Source of the DNA: Rhabditoides inermis
Taxonomy: Eukaryota > Nematoda > Chromadorea > Rhabditida > Rhabditidae
Reading direction: 5' to 3'
NCBI GenBank assembly: GCA_963966185.1
Contig: CAWZYM010000100.1
Coordinates: forward strand, 1 to 64,000
DNA: 64,000 nt
Shown: piece by piece, positions 1-15,000 of the stretch
How the letters are laid out: each line of letters opens with the position of its first letter
How positions within the stretch are numbered: position 1 is the first letter of the stretch
Notes under the pieces: generated by a model
What the model saw: the letters and a program-made list of their open reading frames with translations, nothing else
Told to the model about the DNA's origin: nothing
The model's database searches: none
Program-made: the position numbers and the translations under genes

Positions 1-3000
1 CGCTGTGCCCCGCGCCTCTACGCTGTTCTGCTCCTGCCTCTCTCTCCTGTTTTGGACTGCAGCTGCGCTCTTGCAACCAAGCCTCCACTAGCAAGCATGG
101 ACAATTGCAGGTACTTTTTTCTACGTATGATTTTTGAATGGGCTTTCTTTGGGGCTGTTGCAGGCGCCGCTTTCGGCGTGCCTGCTGCCGTGTCCCCTGT
201 CCGACGCTGTGCCCCGCGCCTCTACGCTGTTCTGCTCCTGCCTCTCTCTCCTGTTTGGACTGCAGGCCGCGCTCTTGCAACCAAGCCTCCACTAGCAAGC
301 ATCGACAATTGCAGGTACTTTTTTCTACGTATGATTTTTGAAATGGGCTTTCTTTGGGGCTGTTGCAGGCGCCGCTTTCGGCGTGCCTGCTGCCGTGTCT
401 CCTGTCCACGCTGTGCCCCGCGCCTCTACGCTGTTCTGCTCCTGCCTCTCTCTCCTGTTTGGACTGCAGGCCGCGCTCTTGCAACCAGCCTCCACTAGCA
501 AGCATGGACAATTGCAGGTACTTTTTTCTACGTATGATTTTTGAATGGGCTTTCTTTGGGGCTGTTGCAGGCGCCGCTTTCGGCGTGCCTGCTGCCGTGT
601 CCCCTGTCCACGCTGTGTCCCGCGCCTCTACGCTGTTCTGCTCCTGCCTCTCTCTCCCGTTTGGACTGCAGGCCGCGCTCTTGCAACCAAGCCTCCACTA
701 GCAAGCATGGACAATTGCAGGTACTTTTTTCTACGTATGATTTTTGATGGGCTTTCTTTGGGGCTGTTGCAGGCGCCGCTTTCGGCGTGCCTGCTGCCGT
801 GTCCCCTGTCCACGCTGTGCCCCGCGCCCTCTTCGCTGTTCTGCTCCTGCCTCTCTCTCCTGTTGGACTGCAGGCTGCGCTCTTGCAACCAAGCTCCACT
901 AGCAAGCATGGACAATTGCAGGTACTTTTTTCTACGTATGATTTTTGAATGGGCTTTCTTTGTGGCTGTTGCAGGCGCCGCTTTCGGCGTGCCTGCTGCC
1001 GTGTCCCTGTCCACGCTGTGCCCCGCGCCTCTACGCTGTACTGCTCCTGCTCTCTCTCTGTTTGGACTGCAGGCCGCGCTCTTGCAACCAAGCCTCCACT
1101 AGCAAGCATCGACAATTGCAGGTACTTTTTTCTACGTATGATTTTTGAATGTGCTTTCTTTGGGGCTGTTGCAGGCGCCGCTTTCGGCGTGCCTGATGCC
1201 GTGTCCCCTGTCCACGCTGTGCCCCGCGCCTCTACGCTGTTCTGCTCTTGCCTCTCCTCTCCTGTTTGGACTGCAGGCCGCGCTCTTGCAATCAAGCCTC
1301 CACTAGCAAGCATGGATAATTGCAGGTACTTTTTTCTACGTATGATTTTTGAATGGGCTTTCTTTGGGGCAGTTGCAGGCGCCGCTTTCGGCGTGCCTGC
1401 TGCCGTGTCCCCTGTCCACGCTGTGCCCCGCGCCTCTACGCTGTTCTGCTCCTGCCTCTCTCTCCGTTTGGACTGCAGCCGCGCTCTTGCAACCAAGCCT
1501 CCACTAGCAAGCATGGACAATTGCAGGTACTTTTTCTACGTATGATTTTTGATGGGCTTTCTTTGGGGCTGTTGCAGGCGCCGCTTTCGGCGTGCCTGCT
1601 GCCGTGTCCCCTGTCCACGCTGTGCCCGCGCCTCTACGCTGTTCTGCTCCTGCCTCTCTCTCCTGTTTGGACTGCAGGCTGCGCTCTTGCACCAAGCCTC
1701 CACTAGCAAGCATGGACAATTGCAGGTACTTTTTTCTACGTATGATTTTTGAATGGGCTTTCTTTGGGGCTGTTGCAGGCGCCGCTTCGGCGTGCCTGCT
1801 GCCGTGTCCCCTGTCCACGCTGTGCCCCGCGCCTCTACGCTGTTCTGCTCCTGCCTCTCTCTCCTGTTTGGACTGCAGGCTGCGCTCTTGCAACCAAGCT
1901 TCCACTAGCAAGCATGGACAATTGCAGGTACTTTTTCTACGTATGATTTTTGAATGGGCTTTCTTTGGGGCTGTTGCAGGCGCCGCTTTCGGCGTGCCTG
2001 CTGCCGTGTCTCCTGTCCACGCTGTGCCCCGCGCCTCTACGCTGTTCTGCTCCTGCCTCTCTCTCCTGTTTGGACTGCAGGCCGCGCTCTTGCAACCAAG
2101 CCTCCACTAGCAAGCATGGACAATTGCAGGTACTTTTTTCTACGTATGATTTTTGAATGGGCTTTCTTTGGGGCTGTTGCAGGCGCCGCTTTCGGCGTGC
2201 CTGCTGCCGTGTCCCCTGTCCACGCTGTGCCCCGCGCCTCTACGCTGTTCTGCTCCTGCCTCTCTCTCCTGTTTGGACTGCAGGCCGCGCTCTTGCAACC
2301 AAGCCTCCACTAGCAAGCATCGACAATTGCAGGTACTTTTTTCTACGTATGATTTTTGAATGGGCTTTCTTTGGGGCTGTTGCAGGCGCCGCTTTCGGCG
2401 TGCCTGATGCCGTGTCCCCTGTCCACGCTGTGCCCCGCGCCTCTACGCTGTTCTGCTCTTGCCTCTCTCTCCTGTTTGGACTGCAGGCCGCGCTCTTGCA
2501 ACCAAGCCTCCACTAGCAAGCATGGATAATTGCAGGTACTTTTTCTACGTATGATTTTTGAATGGGCTTTCTTTGGGGCTGTTGCAGGCGCCGCTTTCGG
2601 CGTGCCTGCTGCCGTGTCCCCTGTCCACGCTGTGCCCCGCGCCTCTACGCTGTTCTGCTCCTGCCTCTCTCTCCCGTTTGGACTGCAGGCCGCGCTCTTG
2701 CAACCAAGCCTCCACTAGCAAGCATGGACAATTGCAGGTACTTTTTTCTACGTATGATTTTTGAATGGGCTTTCTTTGGGGCTGTTGCAGGCGCCGCTTT
2801 CGGCGTGCCTGCTGCCGTGTCCCCTGTCCACGCTGTGCCCCGCGCCTCTACGCTGTTCTGCTCCTGCCTCTCTCTCCTGTTTGGACTGCAGGCTGCGCTC
2901 TTGCAACCAAGCCTCCACTAGCAAGCATGGACAATTGCAGGTACTTTTTTCTACGTATGATTTTTGAATGGGCTTTCTTTGTGGCTGTTGCAGGCGCCGC

Positions 3001-6000
3001 TTTCGGCGTGCCTGCTGCCGTGTCCCCTGTCCACGCTGTGCCCCGCGCCTCTACGCTGTTCTGCTCCTGCCTCTCTCTCCTGTTTGGACTGCAGGCCGCG
3101 CTCTTGCAACCAAGCCTCCACTAGCAAGCATCGACAATTGCAGGTACTTTTTTCTACGTATGATTTTTGAATGGGCTTTCTTTGGGGCTGTTGCAGGCGC
3201 CGCTTTCGGCGTGCCTGATGCCGTGTCCCCTGTCCACGCTGTGCCCGCGCCTCTACGCTGTTCTGCTCTTGCCTCTCTCTCCTGTTTGGACTGCAGGCCG
3301 CGCTCTTGCAACCAAGCCTCCACTAGCAAGCATGGATAATTGCAGGTACTTTTTTCTACGTATGATTTTTGAATGGGCTTTCTTTGGGGCTGTTGCAGGC
3401 GCCGCTTTCGGCGTGCCTGCTGCCGTGTCCCCTGTCCACGCTGTGCCCCGCGCCTCTACGCTGTTCTGCTCCTGCCTCTCTCTCCCGTTTGGACTGCAGG
3501 CCGCGCTCTTGCAACCAAGCCTCCACTAGCAAGCATGGACAATTGCAGGTACTTTTTTCTACGTATGATTTTTGAATGGGCTTTCTTTGGGGCTGTTGCA
3601 GGCGCCGCTTTCGGCGTGCCTGCTGCCGTGTCCCCTGTCCACGCTGTGCCCCGCGCCTCTACGCTGTTCTGCTCCTGCCTCTCTCTCCTGTTTGGACTGC
3701 AGGCCGCGCTCTTGCAACCAAGCCTCCACTAGCAAGCATCGACAATTGCAGGTACTTTTTTCTACGTATGATTTTTGAATGGGCTTTCTTTGGGGCTGTT
3801 GCAGGCGCCGCTTTCGGCGTGCCTGATGCCGTGTCCCCTGTCCACGCTGTGCCCCGCGTCTCTACGCTGTTCTGCTCTTGCCTCTCTCTCCTGTTTGGAC
3901 TGCAGGCCGCGCTCTTGCAACCAAGCCTCCACTAGCAAGCATGGATAATTGCAGGTACTTTTTTCTACGTATGATTTTTGAATGGGCTTTCTTTGGGGCT
4001 GTTGCAGGCGCCGCTTTCGGCGTGCCTGCTGCCGTGTCCCCTGTCCACGCTGTGCCCCGCGCCTCTACGCTGTTCTGCTCCTGCCTCTCTCTCCCGTTTG
4101 GACTGCAGGCCGCGCTCTTGCAACCAAGCCTCCACTAGCAAGCATGGACAATTGCAGGTACTTTTTTCTACGTATGATTTTTGAATGGGCTTTCTTTGGG
4201 GCTGTTGCAGGCGCCGCTTTCGGCGTGCCTGCTGCCGTGTCCCCTGTCCACGCTGTGCCCCGCGCCTCTACGCTGTTCTGCTCCTACCTCTCTCTCCTGT
4301 TTGGACTGCAGGCTGCGCTCTTGCAACCAAGCCTCCACTAGCAAGCATGGACAATTGCAGGTACTTTTTTCTACGTATGATTTTTGAATGGGCTTTCTTT
4401 GTGGCTGTTGCAGGCGCCGCTTTCGGCGTGCCTGCTGCCGTGTCCCCTGTCCACGCTGTGCCCCGCGCCTCTACGCTGTTCTGCTCCTGCCTCTCTCTCC
4501 TGTTTGGACTGCAGGCCGCGCTCTTGCAACCAAGCCTCCACTAGCAAGCATCGACAATTGCAGGTACTTTTTTCTACGTATGATTTTTGAATGTGCTTTC
4601 TTTGGGGCTGTTGCAGGCGCCGCTTTCGGCGTGCCTGATGCCGTGTCCCCTGTCCACGCTGTGCCCCGCGCCTCTACGCTGTTCTGCTCTTGCCTCTCTC
4701 TCCTGTTTGGACTGCAGGCCGCGCTCTTGCAATCAAGCCTCCACTAGCAAGCATGGATAATTGCAGGTACTTTTTTCTACGTATGATTTTTGAATGGGCT
4801 TTCTTTGGGGCTGTTGCAGGCGCCGCTTTCGGCGTGCCTGCTGCCGTGTCCCCTGTCCACGCTGTGCCCCGCGCCTCTACGCTGTTCTGCTCCTGCCTCT
4901 CTCTCCCGTTTGGACTGCAGGCCGCGCTCTTGCAACCAAGCCTCCACTAGCAAGCATGGACAATTGCAGGTACTTTTTTCTACGTATGATTTTTGAATGG
5001 GCTTTCTTTGGGGCTGTTGCAGGCGCCGCTTTCGGCGTGCCTGCTGCCGTGTCCCCTGTCCACGCTGTGCCCCGCGCCTCTACGCTGTTCTGCTCCTGCC
5101 TCTCTCTCCTGTTTGGACTGCAGGCTGCGCTCTTGCAACCAAGCCTCCACTAGCAAGCATGGACAATTGCAGGTACTTTTTTCTACGTATGATTTTTGAA
5201 TGGGCTTTCTTTGGGGCTGTTGCAGGCGCCGCTTTCGGCGTGCCTGCTGCCGTGCCCCCTGTCCACGCCGTGCCCCGCGCCTCTACGCTGTTCTGCTCCT
5301 GCCTCTCTCTCCTGTTTGGACTGCAGGCTGCGCTCTTGCAACCAAGCTTCCACTAGCAAGCATGGACAATTGCAGGTACTTTTTTCTACGTATGATTTTT
5401 GAATGGGCTTTCTTTGGGGCTGTTGCAGGCGCCGCTTTCGGCGTGCCTGCTGCCGTGTCTCCTGTCCACGCTGTGCCCCGCGCCTCTACGCTGTTCTGCT
5501 CCTGCCTCTCTCTCCTGTTTGGACTGCAGGCCGCGCTCTTGCAACCAAGCCTCCACTAGCAAGCATGGACAATTGCAGGTACTTTTTTCTACGTATGATT
5601 TTTGAATGGGCTTTCTTTGGGGCTGTTGCAGGCGCCGCTTTCGGCGTGCCTGCTGCCGTGTCCCCTGTCCACGCTGTGCCCCGCGCCTCTACGCTGTTCT
5701 GCTCCTGCCTCTCTCTCCTGTTTGGACTGCAGGCCGCGCTCTTGCAACCAAGCCTCCACTAGCAAGCATCGACAATTGCAGGTACTTTTTTCTACGTATG
5801 ATTTTTGAATGGGCTTTCTTTGGGGCTGTTGCAGGCGCCGCTTTCGGCGTGCCTGATGCCGTGTCCCCTGTCCACGCTGTGCCCCGCGCCTCTACGCTGT
5901 TCTGCTCTTGCATCTCTCTCCTGTTTGGACTGCAGGCCGCGCTCTTGCAACCAAGCCTCCACTAGCAAGCATGGATAATTGCAGGTACTTTTTTCTACGT

Positions 6001-9000
6001 ATGATTTTTGAATGGGCTTTCTTTGGGGCTGTTGCAGGCGCCGCTTTCGGCGTGCCTGCTGCCGTGTCCCCTGTCCACGCTGTGCCCCGCGCCTCTACGC
6101 TGTTCTGCTCCTGCCTCTCTCTCCCGTTTGGACTGCAGGCCGCGCTCTTGCAACGAAGCCTCCACTAGCAAGCATGGACAATTGCAGGTACTTTTTTCTA
6201 CGTATGATTTTTGAATGGGCTTTCTTTGGGGCTGTTGCAGGCGCCGCTTTCGGCGTGCCTGCTGCCGTGTCCCCTGTCCACGCTGTGCCCCGCGCCTCTA
6301 CGCTGTTCTGCTCCTGCCTCTCTCTCCTGTTTGGACTGCAGGCTGCGCTCTTGCAACCAAGCCTCCACTAGCAAGCATGGACAATTGCAGGTACTTTTTT
6401 CTACGTATGATTTTTGAATGGGCTTTCTTTGGGGCTGTTGCAGGCGCCGCTTTCGGCGTGCCTGCTGCCGTGTCCCCTGTCCACGCTGTGCCCCGCGCCT
6501 CTACGCTGTTCTGCTCCTGCCTCTCTCTCCTGTTTGGACTGCAGGCCGCGCTCTTGCAACCAAGCCTCCACTAGCAAGCATCGACAATTGCAGGTACTTT
6601 TTTCTACGTATGATTTTTGAATGGGCTTTCTTTGGGGCTGTTGCAGGCGCCGCTTTCGGCGTGCCTGCTGCCGTGTCTCCTGTCCACGCTGTGCCCCGCG
6701 CCTCTACGCTGTTCTGCTCCTGCCTCTCTCTCCTGTTTGGACTGCAGGCCGCGCTCTTGCAACCAAGCCTCCACTAGCAAGCATGGACAATTGCAGGTAC
6801 TTTTTTCTACGTATGATTTTTGAATGGGCTTTCTTTGGGGCTGTTGCAGGCGCCGCTTTCGGCGTGCCTGCTGCCGTGTCCCCTGTCCACGCTGTGTCCC
6901 GCGCCTCTACGCTGTTCTGCTCCTGCCTCTCTCTCCCGTTTGGACTGCAGGCCGCGCTCTTGCAACCAAGCCTCCACTAGCAAGCATGGACAATTGCAGG
7001 TACTTTTTTCTACGTATGATTTTTGAATGGGCTTTCTTTGGGGCTGTTGCAGGCGCCGCTTTCGGCGTGCCTGCTGCCGTGTCCCCTGTCCACGCTGTGC
7101 CCCGCGCCTCTACGCTGTTCTGCTCCTGCCTCTCTCTCCTGTTTGGACTGCAGGCTGCGCTCTTGCAACCAAGCTTCCACTAGCAAGCATGGACAATTGC
7201 AGGTACTTTTTTCTACGTATGATTTTTGAATGGGCTTTCTTTGGGGCTGTTGCAGGCGCCGCTTTCGGCGTGCCTGCTGCCGTGTCTCCTGTCCACGCTG
7301 TGCCCCGCGCCTCTACGCTGTTCTGCTCCTGCCTCTCTCTCCTGTTTGGACTGCAGGCCGCGCTCTTGCAACCAAGCCTCCACTAGCAAGCATGGACAAT
7401 TGCAGGTACTTTTTTCTACGTATGATTTTTGAATGGGCTTTCTTTGGGGCTGTTGCAGGCGCCGCTTTCGGCGTGCCTGCTGCCGTGTCCCCTGTCCACG
7501 CTGTGCCCCGCGCCTCTACGCTGTTCTGCTCCTGCCTCTCTCTCCTGTTTGGACTGCAGGCCGCGCTCTTGCAACCAAGCCTCCACTAGCAAGCATCGAC
7601 AATTGCAGGTACTTTTTTCTACGTATGATTTTTGAATGGGCTTTCTTTGGGGCTGTTGCAGGCGCCGCTTTCGGCGTGCCTGATGCCGTGTCCCCTGTCC
7701 ACGCTGTGCCCCGCGCCTCTACGCTGTTCTGCTCTTGCATCTCTCTCCTGTTTGGACTGCAGGCCGCGCTCTTGCAACCAAGCCTCCACTAGCAAGCATG
7801 GATAATTGCAGGTACTTTTTTCTACGTATGATTTTTGAATGGGCTTTCTTTGGGGCTGTTGCAGGCGCCGCTTTCGGCGTGCCTGCTGCCGTGTCCCCTG
7901 TCCACGCTGTGCCCCGCGCCTCTACGCTGTTCTGCTCCTGCCTCTCTCTCCCGTTTGGACTGCAGGCCGCGCTCTTGCAACGAAGCCTCCACTAGCAAGC
8001 ATGGACAATTGCAGGTACTTTTTTCTACGTATGATTTTTGAATGGGCTTTCTTTGGGGCTGTTGCAGGCGCCGCTTTCGGCGTGCCTGCTGCCGTGTCCC
8101 CTGTCCACGCTGTGCCCCGCGCCTCTACGCTGTTCTGCTCCTGCCTCTCTCTCCTGTTTGGACTGCAGGCTGCGCTCTTGCAACCAAGCCTCCACTAGCA
8201 AGCATGGACAATTGCAGGTACTTTTTTCTACGTATGATTTTTGAATGGGCTTTCTTTGGGGCTGTTGCAGGCGCCGCTTTCGGCGTGCCTGCTGCCGTGT
8301 CCCCTGTCCACGCTGTGCCCCGCGCCTCTACGCTGTTCTGCTCCTGCCTCTCTCTCCTGTTTGGACTGCAGGCCGCGCTCTTGCAACCAAGCCTCCACTA
8401 GCAAGCATCGACAATTGCAGGTACTTTTTTCTACGTATGATTTTTGAATGGGCTTTCTTTGGGGCTGTTGCAGGCGCCGCTTTCGGCGTGCCTGCTGCCG
8501 TGTCTCCTGTCCACGCTGTGCCCCGCGCCTCTACGCTGTTCTGCTCCTGCCTCTCTCTCCTGTTTGGACTGCAGGCCGCGCTCTTGCAACCAAGCCTCCA
8601 CTAGCAAGCATGGACAATTGCAGGTACTTTTTTCTACGTATGATTTTTGAATGGGCTTTCTTTGGGGCTGTTGCAGGCGCCGCTTTCGGCGTGCCTGCTG
8701 CCGTGTCCCCTGTCCACGCTGTGTCCCGCGCCTCTACGCTGTTCTGCTCCTGCCTCTCTCTCCCGTTTGGACTGCAGGCCGCGCTCTTGCAACCAAGCCT
8801 CCACTAGCAAGCATGGACAATTGCAGGTACTTTTTTCTACGTATGATTTTTGAATGGGCTTTCTTTGGGGCTGTTGCAGGCGCCGCTTTCGGCGTGCCTG
8901 CTGCCGTGTCCCCTGTCCACGCTGTGCCCCGCGCCTCTACGCTGTTCTGCTCCTGCCTCTCTCTCCTGTTTGGACTGCAGGCTGCGCTCTTGCAACCAAG

Positions 9001-12000
9001 CCTCCACTAGCAAGCATGGACAATTGCAGGTACTTTTTTCTACGTATGATTTTTGAATGGGCTTTCTTTGTGGCTGTTGCAGGCGCCGCTTTCGGCGTGC
9101 CTGCTGCCGTGTCCCCTGTCCACGCTGTGCCCCGCGCCTCTACGCTGTTCTGCTCCTGCCTCTCTCTCCTGTTTGGACTGCAGGCCGCGCTCTTGCAACC
9201 AAGCCTCCACTAGCAAGCATCGACAATTGCAGGTACTTTTTTCTACGTATGATTTTTGAATGGGCTTTCTTTGGGGCTGTTGCAGGCGCCGCTTTCGGCG
9301 TGCCTGATGCCGTGTCCCCTGTCCACGCTGTGCCCCGCGCCTCTACGCTGTTCTGCTCTTGCCTCTCTCTCCTGTTTGGACTGCAGGCCGCGCTCTTGCA
9401 ACCAAGCCTCCACTAGCAAGCATGGATAATTGCAGGTACTTTTTTCTACGTATGATTTTTGAATGGGCTTTCTTTGGGGCTGTTGCAGGCGCCGCTTTCG
9501 GCGTGCCTGCTGCCGTGTCCCCTGTCCACGCTGTGCCCCGCGCCTCTACGCTGTTCTGCTCCTGCCTCTCTCTCCCGTTTGGACTGCAGGCCGCGCTCTT
9601 GCAACCAAGCCTCCACTAGCAAGCATGGACAATTGCAGGTACTTTTTTCTACGTATGATTTTTGAATGGGCTTTCTTTGGGGCTGTTGCAGGCGCCGCTT
9701 TCGGCGTGCCTGCTGCCGTGTCCCCTGTCCACGCTGTGCCCCGCGCCTCTACGCTGTTCTGCTCCTGCCTCTCTCTCCTGTTTGGACTGCAGGCCGCGCT
9801 CTTGCAACCAAGCCTCCACTAGCAAGCATCGACAATTGCAGGTACTTTTTTCTACGTATGATTTTTGAATGGGCTTTCTTTGGGGCTGTTGCAGGCGCCG
9901 CTTTCGGCGTGCCTGATGCCGTGTCCCCTGTCCACGCTGTGCCCCGCGTCTCTACGCTGTTCTGCTCTTGCCTCTCTCTCCTGTTTGGACTGCAGGCCGC
10001 GCTCTTGCAACCAAGCCTCCACTAGCAAGCATGGATAATTGCAGGTACTTTTTTCTACGTATGATTTTTGAATGGGCTTTCTTTGGGGCTGTTGCAGGCG
10101 CCGCTTTCGGCGTGCCTGCTGCCGTGTCCCCTGTCCACGCTGTGCCCCGCGCCTCTACGCTGTTCTGCTCCTGCCTCTCTCTCCCGTTTGGACTGCAGGC
10201 CGCGCTCTTGCAACCAAGCCTCCACTAGCAAGCATGGACAATTGCAGGTACTTTTTTCTACGTATGATTTTTGAATGGGCTTTCTTTGGGGCTGTTGCAG
10301 GCGCCGCTTTCGGCGTGCCTGCTGCCGTGTCCCCTGTCCACGCTGTGCCCCGCGCCTCTACGCTGTTCTGCTCCTACCTCTCTCTCCTGTTTGGACTGCA
10401 GGCTGCGCTCTTGCAACCAAGCCTCCACTAGCAAGCATGGACAATTGCAGGTACTTTTTTCTACGTATGATTTTTGAATGGGCTTTCTTTGTGGCTGTTG
10501 CAGGCGCCGCTTTCGGCGTGCCTGCTGCCGTGTCCCCTGTCCACGCTGTGCCCCGCGCCTCTACGCTGTTCTGCTCCTGCCTCTCTCTCCTGTTTGGACT
10601 GCAGGCCGCGCTCTTGCAACCAAGCCTCCACTAGCAAGCATCGACAATTGCAGGTACTTTTTTCTACGTATGATTTTTGAATGTGCTTTCTTTGGGGCTG
10701 TTGCAGGCGCCGCTTTCGGCGTGCCTGATGCCGTGTCCCCTGTCCACGCTGTGCCCCGCGCCTCTACGCTGTTCTGCTCTTGCCTCTCTCTCCTGTTTGG
10801 ACTGCAGGCCGCGCTCTTGCAATCAAGCCTCCACTAGCAAGCATGGATAATTGCAGGTACTTTTTTCTACGTATGATTTTTGAATGGGCTTTCTTTGGGG
10901 CTGTTGCAGGCGCCGCTTTCGGCGTGCCTGCTGCCGTGTCCCCTGTCCACGCTGTGCCCCGCGCCTCTACGCTGTTCTGCTCCTGCCTCTCTCTCCCGTT
11001 TGGACTGCAGGCCGCGCTCTTGCAACCAAGCCTCCACTAGCAAGCATGGACAATTGCAGGTACTTTTTTCTACGTATGATTTTTGAATGGGCTTTCTTTG
11101 GGGCTGTTGCAGGCGCCGCTTTCGGCGTGCCTGCTGCCGTGTCCCCTGTCCACGCTGTGCCCCGCGCCTCTACGCTGTTCTGCTCCTGCCTCTCTCTCCT
11201 GTTTGGACTGCAGGCTGCGCTCTTGCAACCAAGCCTCCACTAGCAAGCATGGACAATTGCAGGTACTTTTTTCTACGTATGATTTTTGAATGGGCTTTCT
11301 TTGGGGCTGTTGCAGGCGCCGCTTTCGGCGTGCCTGCTGCCGTGCCCCCTGTCCACGCCGTGCCCCGCGCCTCTACGCTGTTCTGCTCCTGCCTCTCTCT
11401 CCTGTTTGGACTGCAGGCTGCGCTCTTGCAACCAAGCTTCCACTAGCAAGCATGGACAATTGCAGGTACTTTTTTCTACGTATGATTTTTGAATGGGCTT
11501 TCTTTGGGGCTGTTGCAGGCGCCGCTTTCGGCGTGCCTGCTGCCGTGTCTCCTGTCCACGCTGTGCCCCGCGCCTCTACGCTGTTCTGCTCCTGCCTCTC
11601 TCTCCTGTTTGGACTGCAGGCCGCGCTCTTGCAACCAAGCCTCCACTAGCAAGCATGGACAATTGCAGGTACTTTTTTCTACGTATGATTTTTGAATGGG
11701 CTTTCTTTGGGGCTGTTGCAGGCGCCGCTTTCGGCGTGCCTGCTGCCGTGTCCCCTGTCCACGCTGTGCCCCGCGCCTCTACGCTGTTCTGCTCCTGCCT
11801 CTCTCTCCTGTTTGGACTGCAGGCCGCGCTCTTGCAACCAAGCCTCCACTAGCAAGCATCGACAATTGCAGGTACTTTTTTCTACGTATGATTTTTGAAT
11901 GGGCTTTCTTTGGGGCTGTTGCAGGCGCCGCTTTCGGCGTGCCTGATGCCGTGTCCCCTGTCCACGCTGTGCCCCGCGCCTCTACGCTGTTCTGCTCTTG

Positions 12001-15000
12001 CATCTCTCTCCTGTTTGGACTGCAGGCCGCGCTCTTGCAACCAAGCCTCCACTAGCAAGCATGGATAATTGCAGGTACTTTTTTCTACGTATGATTTTTG
12101 AATGGGCTTTCTTTGGGGCTGTTGCAGGCGCCGCTTTCGGCGTGCCTGCTGCCGTGTCCCCTGTCCACGCTGTGCCCCGCGCCTCTACGCTGTTCTGCTC
12201 CTGCCTCTCTCTCCCGTTTGGACTGCAGGCCGCGCTCTTGCAACGAAGCCTCCACTAGCAAGCATGGACAATTGCAGGTACTTTTTTCTACGTATGATTT
12301 TTGAATGGGCTTTCTTTGGGGCTGTTGCAGGCGCCGCTTTCGGCGTGCCTGCTGCCGTGTCCCCTGTCCACGCTGTGCCCCGCGCCTCTACGCTGTTCTG
12401 CTCCTGCCTCTCTCTCCTGTTTGGACTGCAGGCTGCGCTCTTGCAACCAAGCCTCCACTAGCAAGCATGGACAATTGCAGGTACTTTTTTCTACGTATGA
12501 TTTTTGAATGGGCTTTCTTTGGGGCTGTTGCAGGCGCCGCTTTCGGCGTGCCTGCTGCCGTGTCCCCTGTCCACGCTGTGCCCCGCGCCTCTACGCTGTT
12601 CTGCTCCTGCCTCTCTCTCCTGTTTGGACTGCAGGCCGCGCTCTTGCAACCAAGCCTCCACTAGCAAGCATCGACAATTGCAGGTACTTTTTTCTACGTA
12701 TGATTTTTGAATGGGCTTTCTTTGGGGCTGTTGCAGGCGCCGCTTTCGGCGTGCCTGCTGCCGTGTCTCCTGTCCACGCTGTGCCCCGCGCCTCTACGCT
12801 GTTCTGCTCCTGCCTCTCTCTCCTGTTTGGACTGCAGGCCGCGCTCTTGCAACCAAGCCTCCACTAGCAAGCATGGACAATTGCAGGTACTTTTTTCTAC
12901 GTATGATTTTTGAATGGGCTTTCTTTGGGGCTGTTGCAGGCGCCGCTTTCGGCGTGCCTGCTGCCGTGTCCCCTGTCCACGCTGTGTCCCGCGCCTCTAC
13001 GCTGTTCTGCTCCTGCCTCTCTCTCCCGTTTGGACTGCAGGCCGCGCTCTTGCAACCAAGCCTCCACTAGCAAGCATGGACAATTGCAGGTACTTTTTTC
13101 TACGTATGATTTTTGAATGGGCTTTCTTTGGGGCTGTTGCAGGCGCCGCTTTCGGCGTGCCTGCTGCCGTGTCCCCTGTCCACGCTGTGCCCCGCGCCTC
13201 TACGCTGTTCTGCTCCTGCCTCTCTCTCCTGTTTGGACTGCAGGCTGCGCTCTTGCAACCAAGCCTCCACTAGCAAGCATGGACAATTGCAGGTACTTTT
13301 TTCTACGTATGATTTTTGAATGGGCTTTCTTTGTGGCTGTTGCAGGCGCCGCTTTCGGCGTGCCTGCTGCCGTGTCCCCTGTCCACGCTGTGCCCCGCGC
13401 CTCTACGCTGTTCTGCTCCTGCCTCTCTCTCCTGTTTGGACTGCAGGCCGCGCTCTTGCAACCAAGCCTCCACTAGCAAGCATCGACAATTGCAGGTACT
13501 TTTTTCTACGTATGATTTTTGAATGTGCTTTCTTTGGGGCTGTTGCAGGCGCCGCTTTCGGCGTGCCTGATGCCGTGTCCCCTGTCCACGCTGTGCCCCG
13601 CGCCTCTACGCTGTTCTGCTCTTGCCTCTCTCTCCTGTTTGGACTGCAGGCCGCGCTCTTGCAATCAAGCCTCCACTAGCAAGCATGGATAATTGCAGGT
13701 ACTTTTTTCTACGTATGATTTTTGAATGGGCTTTCTTTGGGGCTGTTGCAGGCGCCGCTTTCGGCGTGCCTGCTGCCGTGTCCCCTGTCCACGCTGTGCC
13801 CCGCGCCTCTACGCTGTTCTGCTCCTGCCTCTCTCTCCCGTTTGGACTGCAGGCCGCGCTCTTGCAACCAAGCCTCCACTAGCAAGCATGGACAATTGCA
13901 GGTACTTTTTTCTACGTATGATTTTTGAATGGGCTTTCTTTGGGGCTGTTGCAGGCGCCGCTTTCGGCGTGCCTGCTGCCGTGTCCCCTGTCCACGCTGT
14001 GCCCCGCGCCTCTACGCTGTTCTGCTCCTGCCTCTCTCTCCTGTTTGGACTGCAGGCTGCGCTCTTGCAACCAAGCCTCCACTAGCAAGCATGGACAATT
14101 GCAGGTACTTTTTTCTACGTATGATTTTTGAATGGGCTTTCTTTGGGGCTGTTGCAGGCGCCGCTTTCGGCGTGCCTGCTGCCGTGTCCCCTGTCCACGC
14201 TGTGCCCCGCGCCTCTACGCTGTTCTGCTCCTGCCTCTCTCTCCTGTTTGGACTGCAGGCTGCGCTCTTGCAACCAAGCTTCCACTAGCAAGCATGGACA
14301 ATTGCAGGTACTTTTTTCTACGTATGATTTTTGAATGGGCTTTCTTTGGGGCTGTTGCAGGCGCCGCTTTCGGCGTGCCTGCTGCCGTGTCTCCTGTCCA
14401 CGCTGTGCCCCGCGCCTCTACGCTGTTCTGCTCCTGCCTCTCTCTCCTGTTTGGACTGCAGGCCGCGCTCTTGCAACCAAGCCTCCACTAGCAAGCATGG
14501 ACAATTGCAGGTACTTTTTTCTACGTATGATTTTTGAATGGGCTTTCTTTGGGGCTGTTGCAGGCGCCGCTTTCGGCGTGCCTGCTGCCGTGTCCCCTGT
14601 CCACGCTGTGCCCCGCGCCTCTACGCTGTTCTGCTCCTGCCTCTCTCTCCTGTTTGGACTGCAGGCCGCGCTCTTGCAACCAAGCCTCCACTAGCAAGCA
14701 TCGACAATTGCAGGTACTTTTTTCTACGTATGATTTTTGAATGGGCTTTCTTTGGGGCTGTTGCAGGCGCCGCTTTCGGCGTGCCTGCTGCCGTGTCCCC
14801 TGTCCACGCTGTGCCCCGCGCCTCTACGCTGTTCTGCTCCTGCCTCTCTCTCCTGTTTGGACTGCAGGCTGCGCTCTTGCAACCAAGCCTCCACTAGCAA
14901 GCATGGACAATTGCAGGTACTTTTTTCTACGTATGATTTTTGAATGGGCTTTCTTTGGGGCTGTTGCAGGCGCCGCTTTCGGCGTGCCTGCTGCCGTGTC

